DNA from: Candidatus Pedobacter colombiensis
Lineage (GTDB): Bacteria > Bacteroidota > Bacteroidia > Sphingobacteriales > Sphingobacteriaceae
Direction: 5' to 3'
NCBI GenBank assembly: GCA_029202485.1
Contig: CP119313.1
Location: forward strand, 5,084,001-5,148,000
DNA length: 64,000 bases
Within the stretch, counting starts at the first letter, position 1. Every line of letters begins with the position of its first letter. The notes below the pieces were generated by a model. The model searched no databases. It worked only from the letters and a program-made list of their open reading frames with translations, and was not told where the DNA came from. Shown piece after piece: positions 1-9,613 of the stretch. The position numbers and the translations under genes were made by a program.

Positions 1-3000
1 GGTACTGCAGGTATGGGTTGGGAAATATCTGGAGGAGGTGAGATCAGCAGGGAAATACGTGGTTTACCTGACGATTGTCAGAAGGACAATTCAAATAACA
101 TTCGTTTAGGTTGGCTTTATAACAGTAACGGAATTAAGATAGATAATTTTATCGTCGCAAATGACGGTAATACAACAACCTGCACCGATGAAACCACAGA
201 TATCACGAGTTTAAATGCCAATTTTTCTGATCTGTCGGATACAGAACCCGATCTTTTTTCTGTTAATGCACCAGGATTATCCTTCAATTTTGTTTTTGAT
301 AAAAATCATCAAATTCAGACAATACCTTATCAAGATCTAAAAATATCTTACTCCACAAATAGCAATGGGAATATCGATCAATTTACAGTAATAAATGATC
401 AGGGCATACGCTATCAATTTGAGGTGGTCCTGACCACTAAATCAACAAAACAAACGCTATCAACTTTTAATTCTCAAAGCATTAACGAAAGCAATATTTC
501 CTATTTTAGAACTCGTTTTTTACAGTATAAATCGGGTATTAGTTCATACAACAGCTGGCAATTAACCAGCCTGACTGATGCAAATCATAATAAAATTGAG
601 TTTTCTTATGAACCTGGCCCGCCAAAAGAGAATATAACTCCAATTGAATTGTATGTAGGAAGTCCGTCCAAAACCACTCAATATTGGATTAAAGATGAGA
701 CGTTTCCAAGTTTATTAAGTAGTGTTTATGGAGGAGGAGGTGGCGCATCTTTTTCATATAGTAAAAATTATCATACTACACAGGCACTGCTAAATGCTAT
801 TCAATTAACTGGCGGTGCATGCTACTTTTTAAATTATAGTAGTGTGATACCATTGACGGGTAACTATTCAAGATTCTTTCTACGGGATATTACAACAGAT
901 CAATGCAATTCGCCTGAAAAATATAAGTTCACATATAATGGTGAGATTTCATCTTACTATGTCTATAGGACATCTTTGGGCGACTCCTCCTCTAAAAGCA
1001 TAGATTATTGGGGGTATGCAAATAGCTATTCCAATACATCACTGTTGCCAGCCTTAAGTATTAATCCATCTAACGGTTTATTTCAGAGGTATCAGGTTGT
1101 CGCAGATAATATCTGGAGACCAATTTACAGTATTGGCTTGTCGGGCGCAGATAGACGATCAGATCCAACTGTAGCAGCGGCCGGATCTGTAAGCCAGATT
1201 AACTACCTTGATCATGGAACTACGACCTTGATTTATGAACCCCATGATTATTATGATCCATTGGCAGGAACTGTTGTCCAAGGAGGTGGTGTTAGAATTA
1301 AGCAGGTTATTGACTATGATGGCATCGATGTCTCTCATAATATGGTCAGTAACTATAGTTACAAAGATCCTGTGACTGGCATATCTAGTGGTAAGCCAAC
1401 TTCTTTGCCTATTTATGGTTTTACCCGACCATATACAGGCAACGGTACCTCTCAGGATTTGTGGACCCAGTCTACGGTCAGGTCGGAAATTGACCTATCT
1501 TCAGCTGATCACAGTATTGTATATTCTCATGTTGCTGAAGCTAAAACTGGTGCGGGCAAGATGGTTTATGAATACGCTATACCTGCAACGAATTATGATA
1601 TGAGTGCTTCGCCTTCTTGTCTTAATTGCGCAACTGTAGATTGGGCGCCGACAGTTAGTTTTGTTGCGAGACCAGGATGTACAGCAGCAGGTTTTATGAA
1701 AAATGATAAAGTAACCTATCCATTTGCACCAAACACAAATTATGATTTTGAACGAGGGTTACTAAAAAGTGTAAAAGTATATAATGAAACTGGTGCTATT
1801 GTTGATGAGAGTACTTATTCTTATCAGCGTACAGGTACTCCGATTTCAATTACTGGCTTAAGATGGGACGAAAACGGCGGATTTAAAGTCTATTCCAAAT
1901 ACACTGTGTATGCAGCCGCGGGGGAGCTACAAAAGACGATAATAAAGAAGACAACGGACTTAGCTCCCTATAGTCAGGTAAGGGAAACATCTAATTCTTA
2001 TTTTTATGACAGCCCTTTCCATCGCCTTACTACCAGACAGGAAATTGTAAGAAGCGATGGTACAATTGAAAAGCAATTTATCAAATACGCTAAGGACTAT
2101 AATACTGCAAATGTTAACGATGACGCCTCAGTTGCATTACGTCAGCTGCAATTGGAAAATCAAAATATACCTGTAGAACAATACGTACAGGTTCAAAAAC
2201 CTAATCAGGAGTTGAAAGTTACTTCGGGCTCCCTGGTCAAATTTAAGGCCTTTAATTTTGATAACTACTCCTTATGCCTTCCTTCTCAAAAACTGTCCTT
2301 TATAAGTCAAAATGGAATTGCGCAATTTACACCTTCTGATATTTTATCCGGAAACTTTAGCCATGATGTTAATTATATTCCTTTGGAAAATTATCTGCTA
2401 TATGATGCGAATGGTTTTTTACAAACCAAGGATGATCATCATAAGCGGGTAAATACTGTTCTTTCTAATCCTATACACCATTTTCCAGTAGCTAATATTC
2501 AAAATGCATCGGCCGATGAAATTGGATATTATAATCCCAATAATTTAATTAGATCTTCATCTTTCACTGTAGACAATGGCATTCCGGAGATGTCTTCAGG
2601 ACGATCTGGTGCAGGATCGAGTGGCGTAAGTATCCATTCAGGTGTTGCTTTTTCGAAAGCAATTAAGAAGAATAAAAGTGCCAAAAATTATATTTTCTCT
2701 GTGTGGATCAATTCTGGTATCAGTGGTACCATATCAGTCGTGCTAACAGGAACCGATAATATTCCATATTCGTATTCGCTTAATTTTATTGCAAGTAATG
2801 GAAGCTGGAAGTACCATGAAATTAAAGTTCCTGTAAGTAGCTTATCTCCAACTTTTAATATAGGCATTAAAAATAATGCGGTTTCAACTTTTACAGTAAC
2901 TGATGTCCTTTTTTACCCAGAGAGTTCTGAGATAATAACATCCGATTATCGAATGGCAATGCCAAGTAAAATCGTTGAGACCAACACCAATGGCATTTCT

Positions 3001-3708
3001 GAATATTACGAATCTGACAAGTTTGGCAGGTTGAATCTTGTTTATGATCAGGATAAACAAATTAAGTCTCGCACAAGTTATCAGTATCTTGACACTTATG
3101 AAACTTTTTCCGATCCTACATTTAGTTTTTATCCTGTTAAAGATGTTCTAGAGAATGCGGAAGTCAGGTTTTACAACGACACTTATTATAATCCTTGTCA
3201 GTTTACCGGAGTAACTTTTACATGGAATTTTGGTGATGGCAGTAGTCCTGTTGTTACTACAAACAATTTTTATCAAAGTCACACATACACTACCAATGGT
3301 ACATACACCGTAAGCCTTACTGTTACCGCATTGGGGTACAGTAGTAGAAAAACAACTGCGGTGATTAATGTTGTAGCGCCACCCATTCCACCAGATCCAC
3401 CACTTATTGTTCCTGTTGTTTATCAGAACACTAGCTCTGGATCAATCACAAGTATCCAGCTCTCCCAAAATGGTGTGGTGAAATATGAGTTTACCGGAAC
3501 TGAACTATCTAATGGTGATGTTAAAGTTCCAGAGGGAGCTTTCAGGGTAAGGGTTTTTTGTTCTGGAACATACGGGAGTGTTAAACTGGATGATGGTGAC
3601 CTTAATTATTGCAGTGACCATTTCATGTCTAGCAGCTATACTTTCTTAGCCAACTTAACCTCTTCGAGGTCACTGACCATCAGTATTGAAAATGGGAACT
3701 GTAATTAA
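1..3708 (+). CDS. RHS/YD-like large secreted protein with PKD domain (5' partial)
   Basis: The reading frame is open from base 1, so the true start lies left of the window; the first ATG at 13 need not be the start. About 1,235 residues are visible. YD/RHS-like strand motifs occur, for example WQLTSLTDANHNKIEFSYE near residue 180 and YYESDKFGRLNLVYD near residue 1000. A jelly-roll-like region (about 850-970) is followed by a PKD domain (about 1040-1125, WNFGDGS and HTYTTNGTYTVSL) and a roughly 85-residue C-terminal domain with two cysteines. The RHS protein starts 39 bases downstream, so the two are probably co-transcribed. By analogy with TcB/TcC-type pairs it may be a shell or delivery partner; that is inference. 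It could also be a stand-alone adhesin. Confidence 0.75.
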   Translation, partial: GTAGMGWEISGGGEISREIRGLPDDCQKDNSNNIRLGWLYNSNGIKIDNFIVANDGNTTTCTDETTDITSLNANFSDLSDTEPDLFSVNAPGLSFNFVFDKNHQIQTIPYQDLKISYSTNSNGNIDQFTVINDQGIRYQFEVVLTTKSTKQTLSTFNSQSINESNISYFRTRFLQYKSGISSYNSWQLTSLTDANHNKIEFSYEPGPPKENITPIELYVGSPSKTTQYWIKDETFPSLLSSVYGGGGGASFSYSKNYHTTQALLNAIQLTGGACYFLNYSSVIPLTGNYSRFFLRDITTDQCNSPEKYKFTYNGEISSYYVYRTSLGDSSSKSIDYWGYANSYSNTSLLPALSINPSNGLFQRYQVVADNIWRPIYSIGLSGADRRSDPTVAAAGSVSQINYLDHGTTTLIYEPHDYYDPLAGTVVQGGGVRIKQVIDYDGIDVSHNMVSNYSYKDPVTGISSGKPTSLPIYGFTRPYTGNGTSQDLWTQSTVRSEIDLSSADHSIVYSHVAEAKTGAGKMVYEYAIPATNYDMSASPSCLNCATVDWAPTVSFVARPGCTAAGFMKNDKVTYPFAPNTNYDFERGLLKSVKVYNETGAIVDESTYSYQRTGTPISITGLRWDENGGFKVYSKYTVYAAAGELQKTIIKKTTDLAPYSQVRETSNSYFYDSPFHRLTTRQEIVRSDGTIEKQFIKYAKDYNTANVNDDASVALRQLQLENQNIPVEQYVQVQKPNQELKVTSGSLVKFKAFNFDNYSLCLPSQKLSFISQNGIAQFTPSDILSGNFSHDVNYIPLENYLLYDANGFLQTKDDHHKRVNTVLSNPIHHFPVANIQNASADEIGYYNPNNLIRSSSFTVDNGIPEMSSGRSGAGSSGVSIHSGVAFSKAIKKNKSAKNYIFSVWINSGISGTISVVLTGTDNIPYSYSLNFIASNGSWKYHEIKVPVSSLSPTFNIGIKNNAVSTFTVTDVLFYPESSEIITSDYRMAMPSKIVETNTNGISEYYESDKFGRLNLVYDQDKQIKSRTSYQYLDTYETFSDPTFSFYPVKDVLENAEVRFYNDTYYNPCQFTGVTFTWNFGDGSSPVVTTNNFYQSHTYTTNGTYTVSLTVTALGYSSRKTTAVINVVAPPIPPDPPLIVPVVYQNTSSGSITSIQLSQNGVVKYEFTGTELSNGDVKVPEGAFRVRVFCSGTYGSVKLDDGDLNYCSDHFMSSSYTFLANLTSSRSLTISIENGNCN

Positions 3709-3747
3709 AATTTAACTCTAGTTCATAACTAAATAGAATCAAGCAGG

Positions 3748-6700
3748 ATGAAATACCATATAAAATATTGTGCCATTTTACCATTGTTAATGTTGTTAAA
3801 TTTTGGCGTATTGGCACAAACCGGTTACATACAGAACGAAAAAGTTAAGGTGAATGGGGTGATTAATGAAAACCAATTGGTTTCATTAGACATTTCGCAA
3901 AAAACGGTTACCCGATCGTACACTGATGGTTTGGGTAGGATTGTTCAATCTGTAGCCATCCAGGGCAGCCCCCTAAAAAAAGATATTATTCAACCCATCG
4001 TTTACAATAGTCTTGGAAAGGAAAGTATTCATTATCTACCCTATGTTACCACTACAGTAGATGGGAGTTACCACCCAAATGCGGCTACGAATGAGCAGCC
4101 CGCTTTTTATCAAAATGGAAATCCTTTAGTTGCACAAGATGCAGCAGCATATAGTCAGCAGATATTTGAAAACAGTCCTTTGCAAAGGATATTAAAGGAG
4201 GGGACTGTTGGATCAGGCTTTCAACCTGATCAACACCATCGCACCTATAACTACCGTTCGAACCAAAATTCTGATTATGTCATTAATTGGGGGACAAATG
4301 CTACGAATCAAGGTTATTATACTTCCGCGACTTTGCTTGTGTCGGATGTTACTGATGAGGATGGTAAACAGGTGACGGTGTTTAAAGATAAAAATGGCAA
4401 AACACTGTTAGAACGTAAAAAGGCAAATCAAACGGTTAATGGCGTATTTAGAGCTTACTTTGATACTTATTACCTTTACAATGAAAGCGGCGCATTGGCT
4501 TATGTTGTTCCACCCAAAGCGATTTCATTGATGCAACAAAGTGGAAATTGGAGCCTTTCGCAAACTACAATTGTCAATTTAACATTTAGTTACGAGTATG
4601 ATATTCGTGGTCGCTTAATTCAGAAATCCATACCTGCTAAAGGCGCTGTATTTATCATTTACGATCCTGTAAACAGACCCGTTTTGATGCAGGACGCAAA
4701 TCTTAGAATGGATAATCAGTGGAATTATATTAAATATGACGCTAAAGGACATGCCATTAGCCAAGGTATTTATACCGATTTGGACCCTGGACACATCGGT
4801 CTTAGTAATATGCAAAACTATGTAAACACGCTTGATTACAGCAATGTCTATTATGAAGAGCGAACATCCAATTCTGCCACAGCTTATTACAGCAATGTTG
4901 TTTTTCCCAATACAGGAATAACCCCTCTTGCTTACAGTTATTATGATGATTATGATTTGGATCAAAATGGGGTGTCTGATTATAGTTATGCTGTTCAAGG
5001 TCTTACTGGAGAAGCTGTAGCTACTACCCTATTACGAGGTATGCCTACTATGATAAGAAAAAGGACTCTGGGAACTGGATTGAACAATATTTGGTTAATA
5101 GATGTGCTGTTTTACGATAAGTATGGTCATTTGATCCAGAAACAAAGTAACAACCATTTAAACTATGCGGCCGAAGTTATCACCGATATAAGTACAAGTA
5201 CTTTTGATTTTAGTGGAGCCCGGGTCTTAACTAAAACTTCGAAGCTGGCAGGCGTTGCCAGTACGACTGTTCAAACGGGATATGTTTATGATCATGCTTA
5301 CCGTTTAATATCGGTTAATCAAAGCTACAATGGGGCCTCACCGATTTCGCTAGCGGCTTATACGTATAATGAGATTGGACAACTCATTAAGAAAAATTTA
5401 AAGCCCGGCGAAGGGGCTGGGCTTCAATCTTTAGATTATCGGTATAACATACGTGGTCAATTGCAATCAATTAATAATAGCAGATTAACTGCTGATGGTG
5501 GTGTTACTAATCTTGATGACAATGATGTTTTTGGGATGCAATTGTTGTATGATCAAAGTGATCCAGATTTGGGAAATATTCCTTACTTTAGTGGAGCGCT
5601 ATCAGCAGTTAAATGGATGAGTAAAGACGGAAATAACATTAGTAGTGTTGAAAGAAGTTATTCCTATCAATACGATATTTTAAATAGACTGACTTCTTCA
5701 TCTTATGCTGAACGGGTTGGAGCTACCGGAAGTTTTAGTACGAATATAGGTGGATTCAACGAGGACGGGATTAGTTATGATGAAAATGGAAACATTTTAA
5801 CGTTGCAACGCAATTCTTCTACCCCCGGCAGCAATGCGCATACCAAGATAGATAACTTGACTTATACGTATAGTGTCACACAGCCCAATCACTTAACAGG
5901 GGTTGTTGATGCCTCAGTTAGCACTGCGGGTTTTATGATTTACCCCGGTGGGAGCAATATAGGTACGTATGAATATGATCTGAGTGGCAATCTGATTAGC
6001 GATCCTTATAAAGGGCTTAGCTTAACCTATAATGTATTAAATAAGACCGATAGGATTACGATAAATGCTGGAAATGGGCAGTACATCGCTTATACTTATG
6101 ATGCTTCTGGTGGTTTGTTACGTAAGGAGGTTTTTAAAGCTGGCGCAGCTACATTGGTTACAGATTACATTGAAGGTTTTGTTTATACGAACAATAGCGC
6201 GGGTAATGTCAAGGATTTGGCCTATTTTCCAATGCCTGAGGGCAGGGTGAGAAATGATTTGGGTGCACTGAAATTGGAATATGTAATTACTGATCAACAG
6301 GGTAATGCACGTGTGAGTATTGAAGATAACAATGGTGTGGCGGTTGTCCGCCAGGAGAACAGTTATTATGGGTTTGGAATGATTTTACCGAACAGTCCGG
6401 TAGGCACACTATCTGATGGGAATAAGAATTTGTACAATGGTGGTGCAGAGTGGCAAAACGATTATGGAAATTTACCGGATTATCAGCAAACCTTTTATCG
6501 GAATTATGATGCTGCCTTAGGTCGATTTATAGGGATTGACCCATTAGCGGATAGTGATGCTTCTGTAACTGGCTATCACTATAGTAACAATAACCCAATA
6601 ATGTTTAATGATCCGCTGGGTGACGAGCCCAGGCCTTTGCCTATGATGGATACTAATGCTGGAACTGGTGACGCGCTCCCCCTTGGTGGCGGTGGCATAC

Positions 6701-7341
6701 TTAAAAATAATCGAAATTTTAAAGAGAAGTTGCTGGCCAAGTTCGAATCACTAGGGGATCATGGCGCCTGGAGTGATTATTTGGGTCAGAACCTTCCTTC
6801 TGATGCTCAAGTTGCAGCAACAATTGCTCAGCACGGAACAACGATTACTTCTAATAATTGGGCTGGTATATTGGGTGACCCGTTTGGATTGAAGGATCTT
6901 ATTGCAATAGCATCCGGGGAAGCGGCGGGAAATCGACTTGCTGCCAGAGCAATAGCAAGTACTATATTAAATAGATTGGATGCAGCAGGATCAGATCTAA
7001 ATGATCCAAATTGGATGGCAGCATCAATACATAGTAAGGGTCTTGGGGGGACAGTTAAAGGCAACTATCAAATTCTCCGGCATCCTAATCAATATGAATA
7101 TAAAATGGTTATGGGTATGACTATGGATCAAATTAGAGCCAGCTCCTTGCCTTACATAGTAGGTGCATTGCAGGCGTATGACAACCGCACAACAAGGGAT
7201 TACTCTAATGGCGCTATCAGTTGGAGCGCAAGTCCACCTCCTGGTCAGCCAGGCACAGACTCAAACTTTCAACGAGTCAATCAAGGTATTTTTTATATAA
7301 CCACGATTGCAGGTAATTCAACATTTTTTGGATTTAGATAA
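3748..7341 (+). CDS. RHS repeat protein with SleB-like C-terminal toxin tip
   Basis: This 1,197-residue protein has a Sec signal peptide (cleavage after VLAQ, about residue 24), a DUF6443-like N-terminal region (TRSYTDGLGRIVQSVAIQG), many YD repeats (about 270-900) and the RHS core ending GRFIGIDPLADS...NPIMFNDPLGD at about residue 955. Everything after that is the variable tip. Residues 1050-1197 resemble SleB-type cell-wall hydrolases (Hydrolase_2): IASGEAAGNRLAARAIASTI with candidate catalytic Glu1058, then ILNRL, NQYEY and a C-terminal GNSTFFGF. RHS cores form a cocoon holding a toxic C-terminus, and core tips are exchanged by recombination. A peptidoglycan-cutting toxin is inferred from this resemblance. 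The next gene, 7 bases on, encodes a secreted protein that would suit as immunity. Confidence 0.85.
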   Translation: MKYHIKYCAILPLLMLLNFGVLAQTGYIQNEKVKVNGVINENQLVSLDISQKTVTRSYTDGLGRIVQSVAIQGSPLKKDIIQPIVYNSLGKESIHYLPYVTTTVDGSYHPNAATNEQPAFYQNGNPLVAQDAAAYSQQIFENSPLQRILKEGTVGSGFQPDQHHRTYNYRSNQNSDYVINWGTNATNQGYYTSATLLVSDVTDEDGKQVTVFKDKNGKTLLERKKANQTVNGVFRAYFDTYYLYNESGALAYVVPPKAISLMQQSGNWSLSQTTIVNLTFSYEYDIRGRLIQKSIPAKGAVFIIYDPVNRPVLMQDANLRMDNQWNYIKYDAKGHAISQGIYTDLDPGHIGLSNMQNYVNTLDYSNVYYEERTSNSATAYYSNVVFPNTGITPLAYSYYDDYDLDQNGVSDYSYAVQGLTGEAVATTLLRGMPTMIRKRTLGTGLNNIWLIDVLFYDKYGHLIQKQSNNHLNYAAEVITDISTSTFDFSGARVLTKTSKLAGVASTTVQTGYVYDHAYRLISVNQSYNGASPISLAAYTYNEIGQLIKKNLKPGEGAGLQSLDYRYNIRGQLQSINNSRLTADGGVTNLDDNDVFGMQLLYDQSDPDLGNIPYFSGALSAVKWMSKDGNNISSVERSYSYQYDILNRLTSSSYAERVGATGSFSTNIGGFNEDGISYDENGNILTLQRNSSTPGSNAHTKIDNLTYTYSVTQPNHLTGVVDASVSTAGFMIYPGGSNIGTYEYDLSGNLISDPYKGLSLTYNVLNKTDRITINAGNGQYIAYTYDASGGLLRKEVFKAGAATLVTDYIEGFVYTNNSAGNVKDLAYFPMPEGRVRNDLGALKLEYVITDQQGNARVSIEDNNGVAVVRQENSYYGFGMILPNSPVGTLSDGNKNLYNGGAEWQNDYGNLPDYQQTFYRNYDAALGRFIGIDPLADSDASVTGYHYSNNNPIMFNDPLGDEPRPLPMMDTNAGTGDALPLGGGGILKNNRNFKEKLLAKFESLGDHGAWSDYLGQNLPSDAQVAATIAQHGTTITSNNWAGILGDPFGLKDLIAIASGEAAGNRLAARAIASTILNRLDAAGSDLNDPNWMAASIHSKGLGGTVKGNYQILRHPNQYEYKMVMGMTMDQIRASSLPYIVGALQAYDNRTTRDYSNGAISWSASPPPGQPGTDSNFQRVNQGIFYITTIAGNSTFFGFR

Positions 7342-7348
7342 GATCACT

Positions 7349-8110
7349 ATGAATACAATAATGAAGATAAAGCGAGGGCTTATTTTACTATTCTTATTAA
7401 TGACTGTTTGTTCATTGTATAATACTACCAATGCTCAAACTTATAGCCTTCAGTCTTTAGAGGGAGCTAAGGTGCGAGTTAATTTATTGTACAAACCATC
7501 ACTTGGTACATTAGCTATTAGCTATTTAAAAGACACGTTGTTATTGGTTGACTACATGGATATAAACAACGTTAAGGTATTGAATAATAGATTTTTGCAA
7601 ATAACATACGCTAAAAGGGCTGGCTCAAATGAGGATTTAGAAAACATGCTGCTGCTATGTGTTGACAATAAAAAATTATGCCAGGCAATGCATATTAGAT
7701 CGGGTTCAACTTATGATATGCGAAATATTCAGCATATAAAAGGCAACCTGAGTGAATATCAACTGTTTAAAGTTAAAGTGCGTTTGTTTGGGAATGGAAA
7801 AAATAATTACAAGTTAAATCTTAGCATTCACGATGAAAGTACCTCAGAACGTACCCCTAAGACCAACCATAATTATAATAAGCAGGTCATCCTAAGCTTT
7901 GACCCGAACCAAGACATTTTTTATAGCACACGTCAAAGTATATCTAAAACATTCACGGTTTATGACCCTAAAATTCAACAGACGATTAAACAGGATGTGA
8001 ATGGAGTGGTGCCAGTGATTACCTTAGATAAAAGCAATTATTACTACGTAAAAGGTGAATGGTATGAACAGGGGATTAAGGATTACCTTTTAAAATATGC
8101 TTATAAATAG
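7349..8110 (+). CDS. Secreted protein, candidate periplasmic immunity protein for the RHS tip
   Basis: I chose the ATG at 7349 because the next 30 residues form a signal peptide (KIKRGLILLFLLMTVCSLY, cleavage near NAQ). An earlier in-frame ATG at 7307 would overlap the RHS gene and bury that signal. The mature protein (about 220 residues) is mostly predicted beta strand, with two cysteines in LLLCVDNKKLC. I do not recognise a family. It starts 7 bases after the RHS stop and ends just before a strong terminator, so it is the last gene of that unit. Position and export fit an immunity protein against a toxin that acts in the periplasm, which is inference. It could be an unrelated secreted protein. 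Confidence 0.65.
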   Translation: MNTIMKIKRGLILLFLLMTVCSLYNTTNAQTYSLQSLEGAKVRVNLLYKPSLGTLAISYLKDTLLLVDYMDINNVKVLNNRFLQITYAKRAGSNEDLENMLLLCVDNKKLCQAMHIRSGSTYDMRNIQHIKGNLSEYQLFKVKVRLFGNGKNNYKLNLSIHDESTSERTPKTNHNYNKQVILSFDPNQDIFYSTRQSISKTFTVYDPKIQQTIKQDVNGVVPVITLDKSNYYYVKGEWYEQGIKDYLLKYAYK

Positions 8111-8131
8111 ATATTAATTATCATTGACAGT

Positions 8132-8163
8132 AGCCCGGTCACCAGCCGGGCTTTGCTTTTTTA
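8132..8163 (+). terminator. Intrinsic terminator after the RHS/immunity unit
   Basis: A perfect 7-bp stem (AGCCCGG / CCGGGCT, 8132-8138 with 8146-8152) with a 7-base loop is followed by a T-rich run TTGCTTTTTT. It lies 21 bases after the stop of the candidate immunity gene. Confidence 0.8.
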
Positions 8164-8519
8164 GATCAAACTATCGGTATATACGTATAGATATCTATCT
8201 GTTAATGTGCTTGTTTTTATACTTGCAAGTTGTGTTTTTGTGTCAGCCAAAAACCTACTTACCCTACCACAAGTGGGCGGTAAGGGATTGGCAAGGGGGG
8301 CTTCGGAGGTATCTCGATGGTGGTACTGCCAGTCTTATATTAGGGACATCATCTAGTTATAACACTATAGGCGTTGGAGAAACCTTTTCTTGGCAAAATG
8401 GCAAAACTGGTTACTTTAGCATTGGGCAAACTACCTTAATAGGTGAACCATATAGAGCAGATCAAATAGGAAATCCTAATTTTTCGAATCAATATCTTCA
8501 TAACTTTGGACAACATTAA
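8164..8519 (+). pseudogene. Orphan RHS-type toxin tip remnant
   Basis: The frame is open through this stretch but has no credible start: the open frame begins inside the preceding terminator, and the first internal ATG (8205) leads into an odd hydrophobic segment. From about 8300 the translation becomes glycine-rich and protein-like (GGTASLILGTSSSYNTIGVG, then TFSWQNGKTGYFSIG) and ends NFGQH. A small membrane protein gene starts one base after the stop, the usual toxin-tip/immunity arrangement. I read it as a displaced C-terminal tip that lost its RHS core. No family is recognised. A short real gene from 8205 (104 residues) cannot be excluded. Confidence 0.45.
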
Positions 8520-8520
8520 A

Positions 8521-8931
8521 ATGAAATTAAAATTTAAAACGCATAAGCTAGTAGAATTTAATGCAGACGCTGTATACGATAAGACAATAAGATACTTGAA
8601 AGAGAAAAATTACAATGTCGTTAAGCAAACTGCGACTACTATCTCATTTAACGATCAAATTGTAAGTTGGAAATTGGTCCCAAACTACACCTACTATAGT
8701 AAAATAAATGAAGGTCAATTTGATCTTACTCGACAAAATGGACAGACGAATATATGCTTAACTTATCATTTGTCAATAACATTTGAGTTAATTCAGCTGT
8801 TAATAATAATATTTGCCAGTACCTATATGGGTTACAAAGTATTGCTTTTAGCTATCTTTTTTACTCTAAATTTTATTTTTAAAGTTCTAAATATTCATAA
8901 TAATATTATTGAAAATCTACTAAAGATATAG
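8521..8931 (+). CDS. Small membrane-anchored protein, candidate orphan immunity protein
   Basis: This 136-residue protein starts at the ATG at 8521, right after the upstream TAA (TAAAATG). An alternative ATG at 8506 would overlap the upstream frame. The first 80 residues look soluble (KFKTHKLVEFNADAVYDKTI, then RYLKEKNYNVVKQTATTISF), and residues 83-130 form two hydrophobic segments (LIQLLIIIFASTYMGYKVLL and AIFFTLNFIFKVLNI). No family is recognised. Intact reading, small size and position behind a broken tip fit an immunity gene kept after its cognate toxin decayed. That role is inference. Confidence 0.55.
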   Translation: MKLKFKTHKLVEFNADAVYDKTIRYLKEKNYNVVKQTATTISFNDQIVSWKLVPNYTYYSKINEGQFDLTRQNGQTNICLTYHLSITFELIQLLIIIFASTYMGYKVLLLAIFFTLNFIFKVLNIHNNIIENLLKI

Positions 8932-9073
8932 ATGATTAACCAGATTTCTCTTGCGGTAACTCGTGATTTAAGGATTAAACACCTTATGGTCTTTTATAGC
9001 CACTAGCTATCCATATAGTTGAAGTATTGGTAGTTATGGAGCAAAAGGATCTATTAGGCCTAGGCTATAACCA

Positions 9074-9408
9074 ATGGGTGATAAAGAAGCACCGTTACAA
9101 GAAATTATAGAAACCTTTAAGAGTTATGAATTCGGAGGAACATGGACCGCTAGAGGGGGTGGTTATTCAGAGTTTCTAAGCCTAGATGAAACATTTGGAT
9201 TTGGAGCCGCTCTGATGGGAATAATAATTTGTATAATGGTGGTACTTTCACCAAAGCAGCCACTGACGCAATTGGTAAAAGGATATTTGTTGCAGGAGCG
9301 CTTTATAGTGTTTACAGTATTTATAAAGATCCATCCGCTAGCAATATCGGGTGGAACATTGCAGATAATCTAATAGGCGCAGCTGGAATATGGATACCTG
9401 GAGCATAA
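9074..9408 (+). pseudogene. Frameshifted RHS core/tip remnant
   Basis: Two adjoining frames carry one broken protein. The first (from ATG 9074) reads GDKEAPLQEIIETFKSYEFG to about FGFGAALMG. At 9220 the sense moves to another frame, reading NNNLYNGGTFTKAATDAIGK, then FVAGALYSVYSIYKDPSASN, and ends IWIPGA at 9408. NLYNGG is also in the intact RHS core here (GNKNLYNGGAEW, around base 6420), and repeats of the KDPSASNIGWNIADN kind are familiar from RHS tips. The first frame runs on only as an artefact to 9373. I read this as a decayed fragment joining RHS core and tip. Confidence 0.55.
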
Positions 9409-9556
9409 AAAGTTCGATTTAAGATTTAAGGAATTTGAGTTTTTAAAAGGAAAACAAAATAATAAAAAACGAATCGCAATAGTTATTGCTGTGTTATTTT
9501 TTTCGATCGTTTTTAATGCCGCTATTACAATCTTTAGAAATATAATGAAAGGATAA
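9398..9556 (+). other. Short ORF with one membrane segment, possible immunity remnant
   Basis: An open frame without ATG (first usable start CTG at 9398) reads EHKKFDLRFKEFEFLKG, then KKRIAIVIAVLFFSIVFNAA and ITIFRNIMKG, with one strong transmembrane segment. It overlaps the end of the preceding tip remnant, as immunity genes often do. It may be the leftover of that tip's immunity gene. Evidence is thin. Confidence 0.3.
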
Positions 9557-9613
9557 TTAATAGATCTCTCCCCCAATAATAAGGATGCTAATCAGGGGAA
9601 TGGTCTTTAGCAA

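Noticed and set aside
7307..7348. Earlier ATG for the candidate immunity gene
   Set aside because: It overlaps the RHS gene and would place 14 residues in front of a clean signal peptide.
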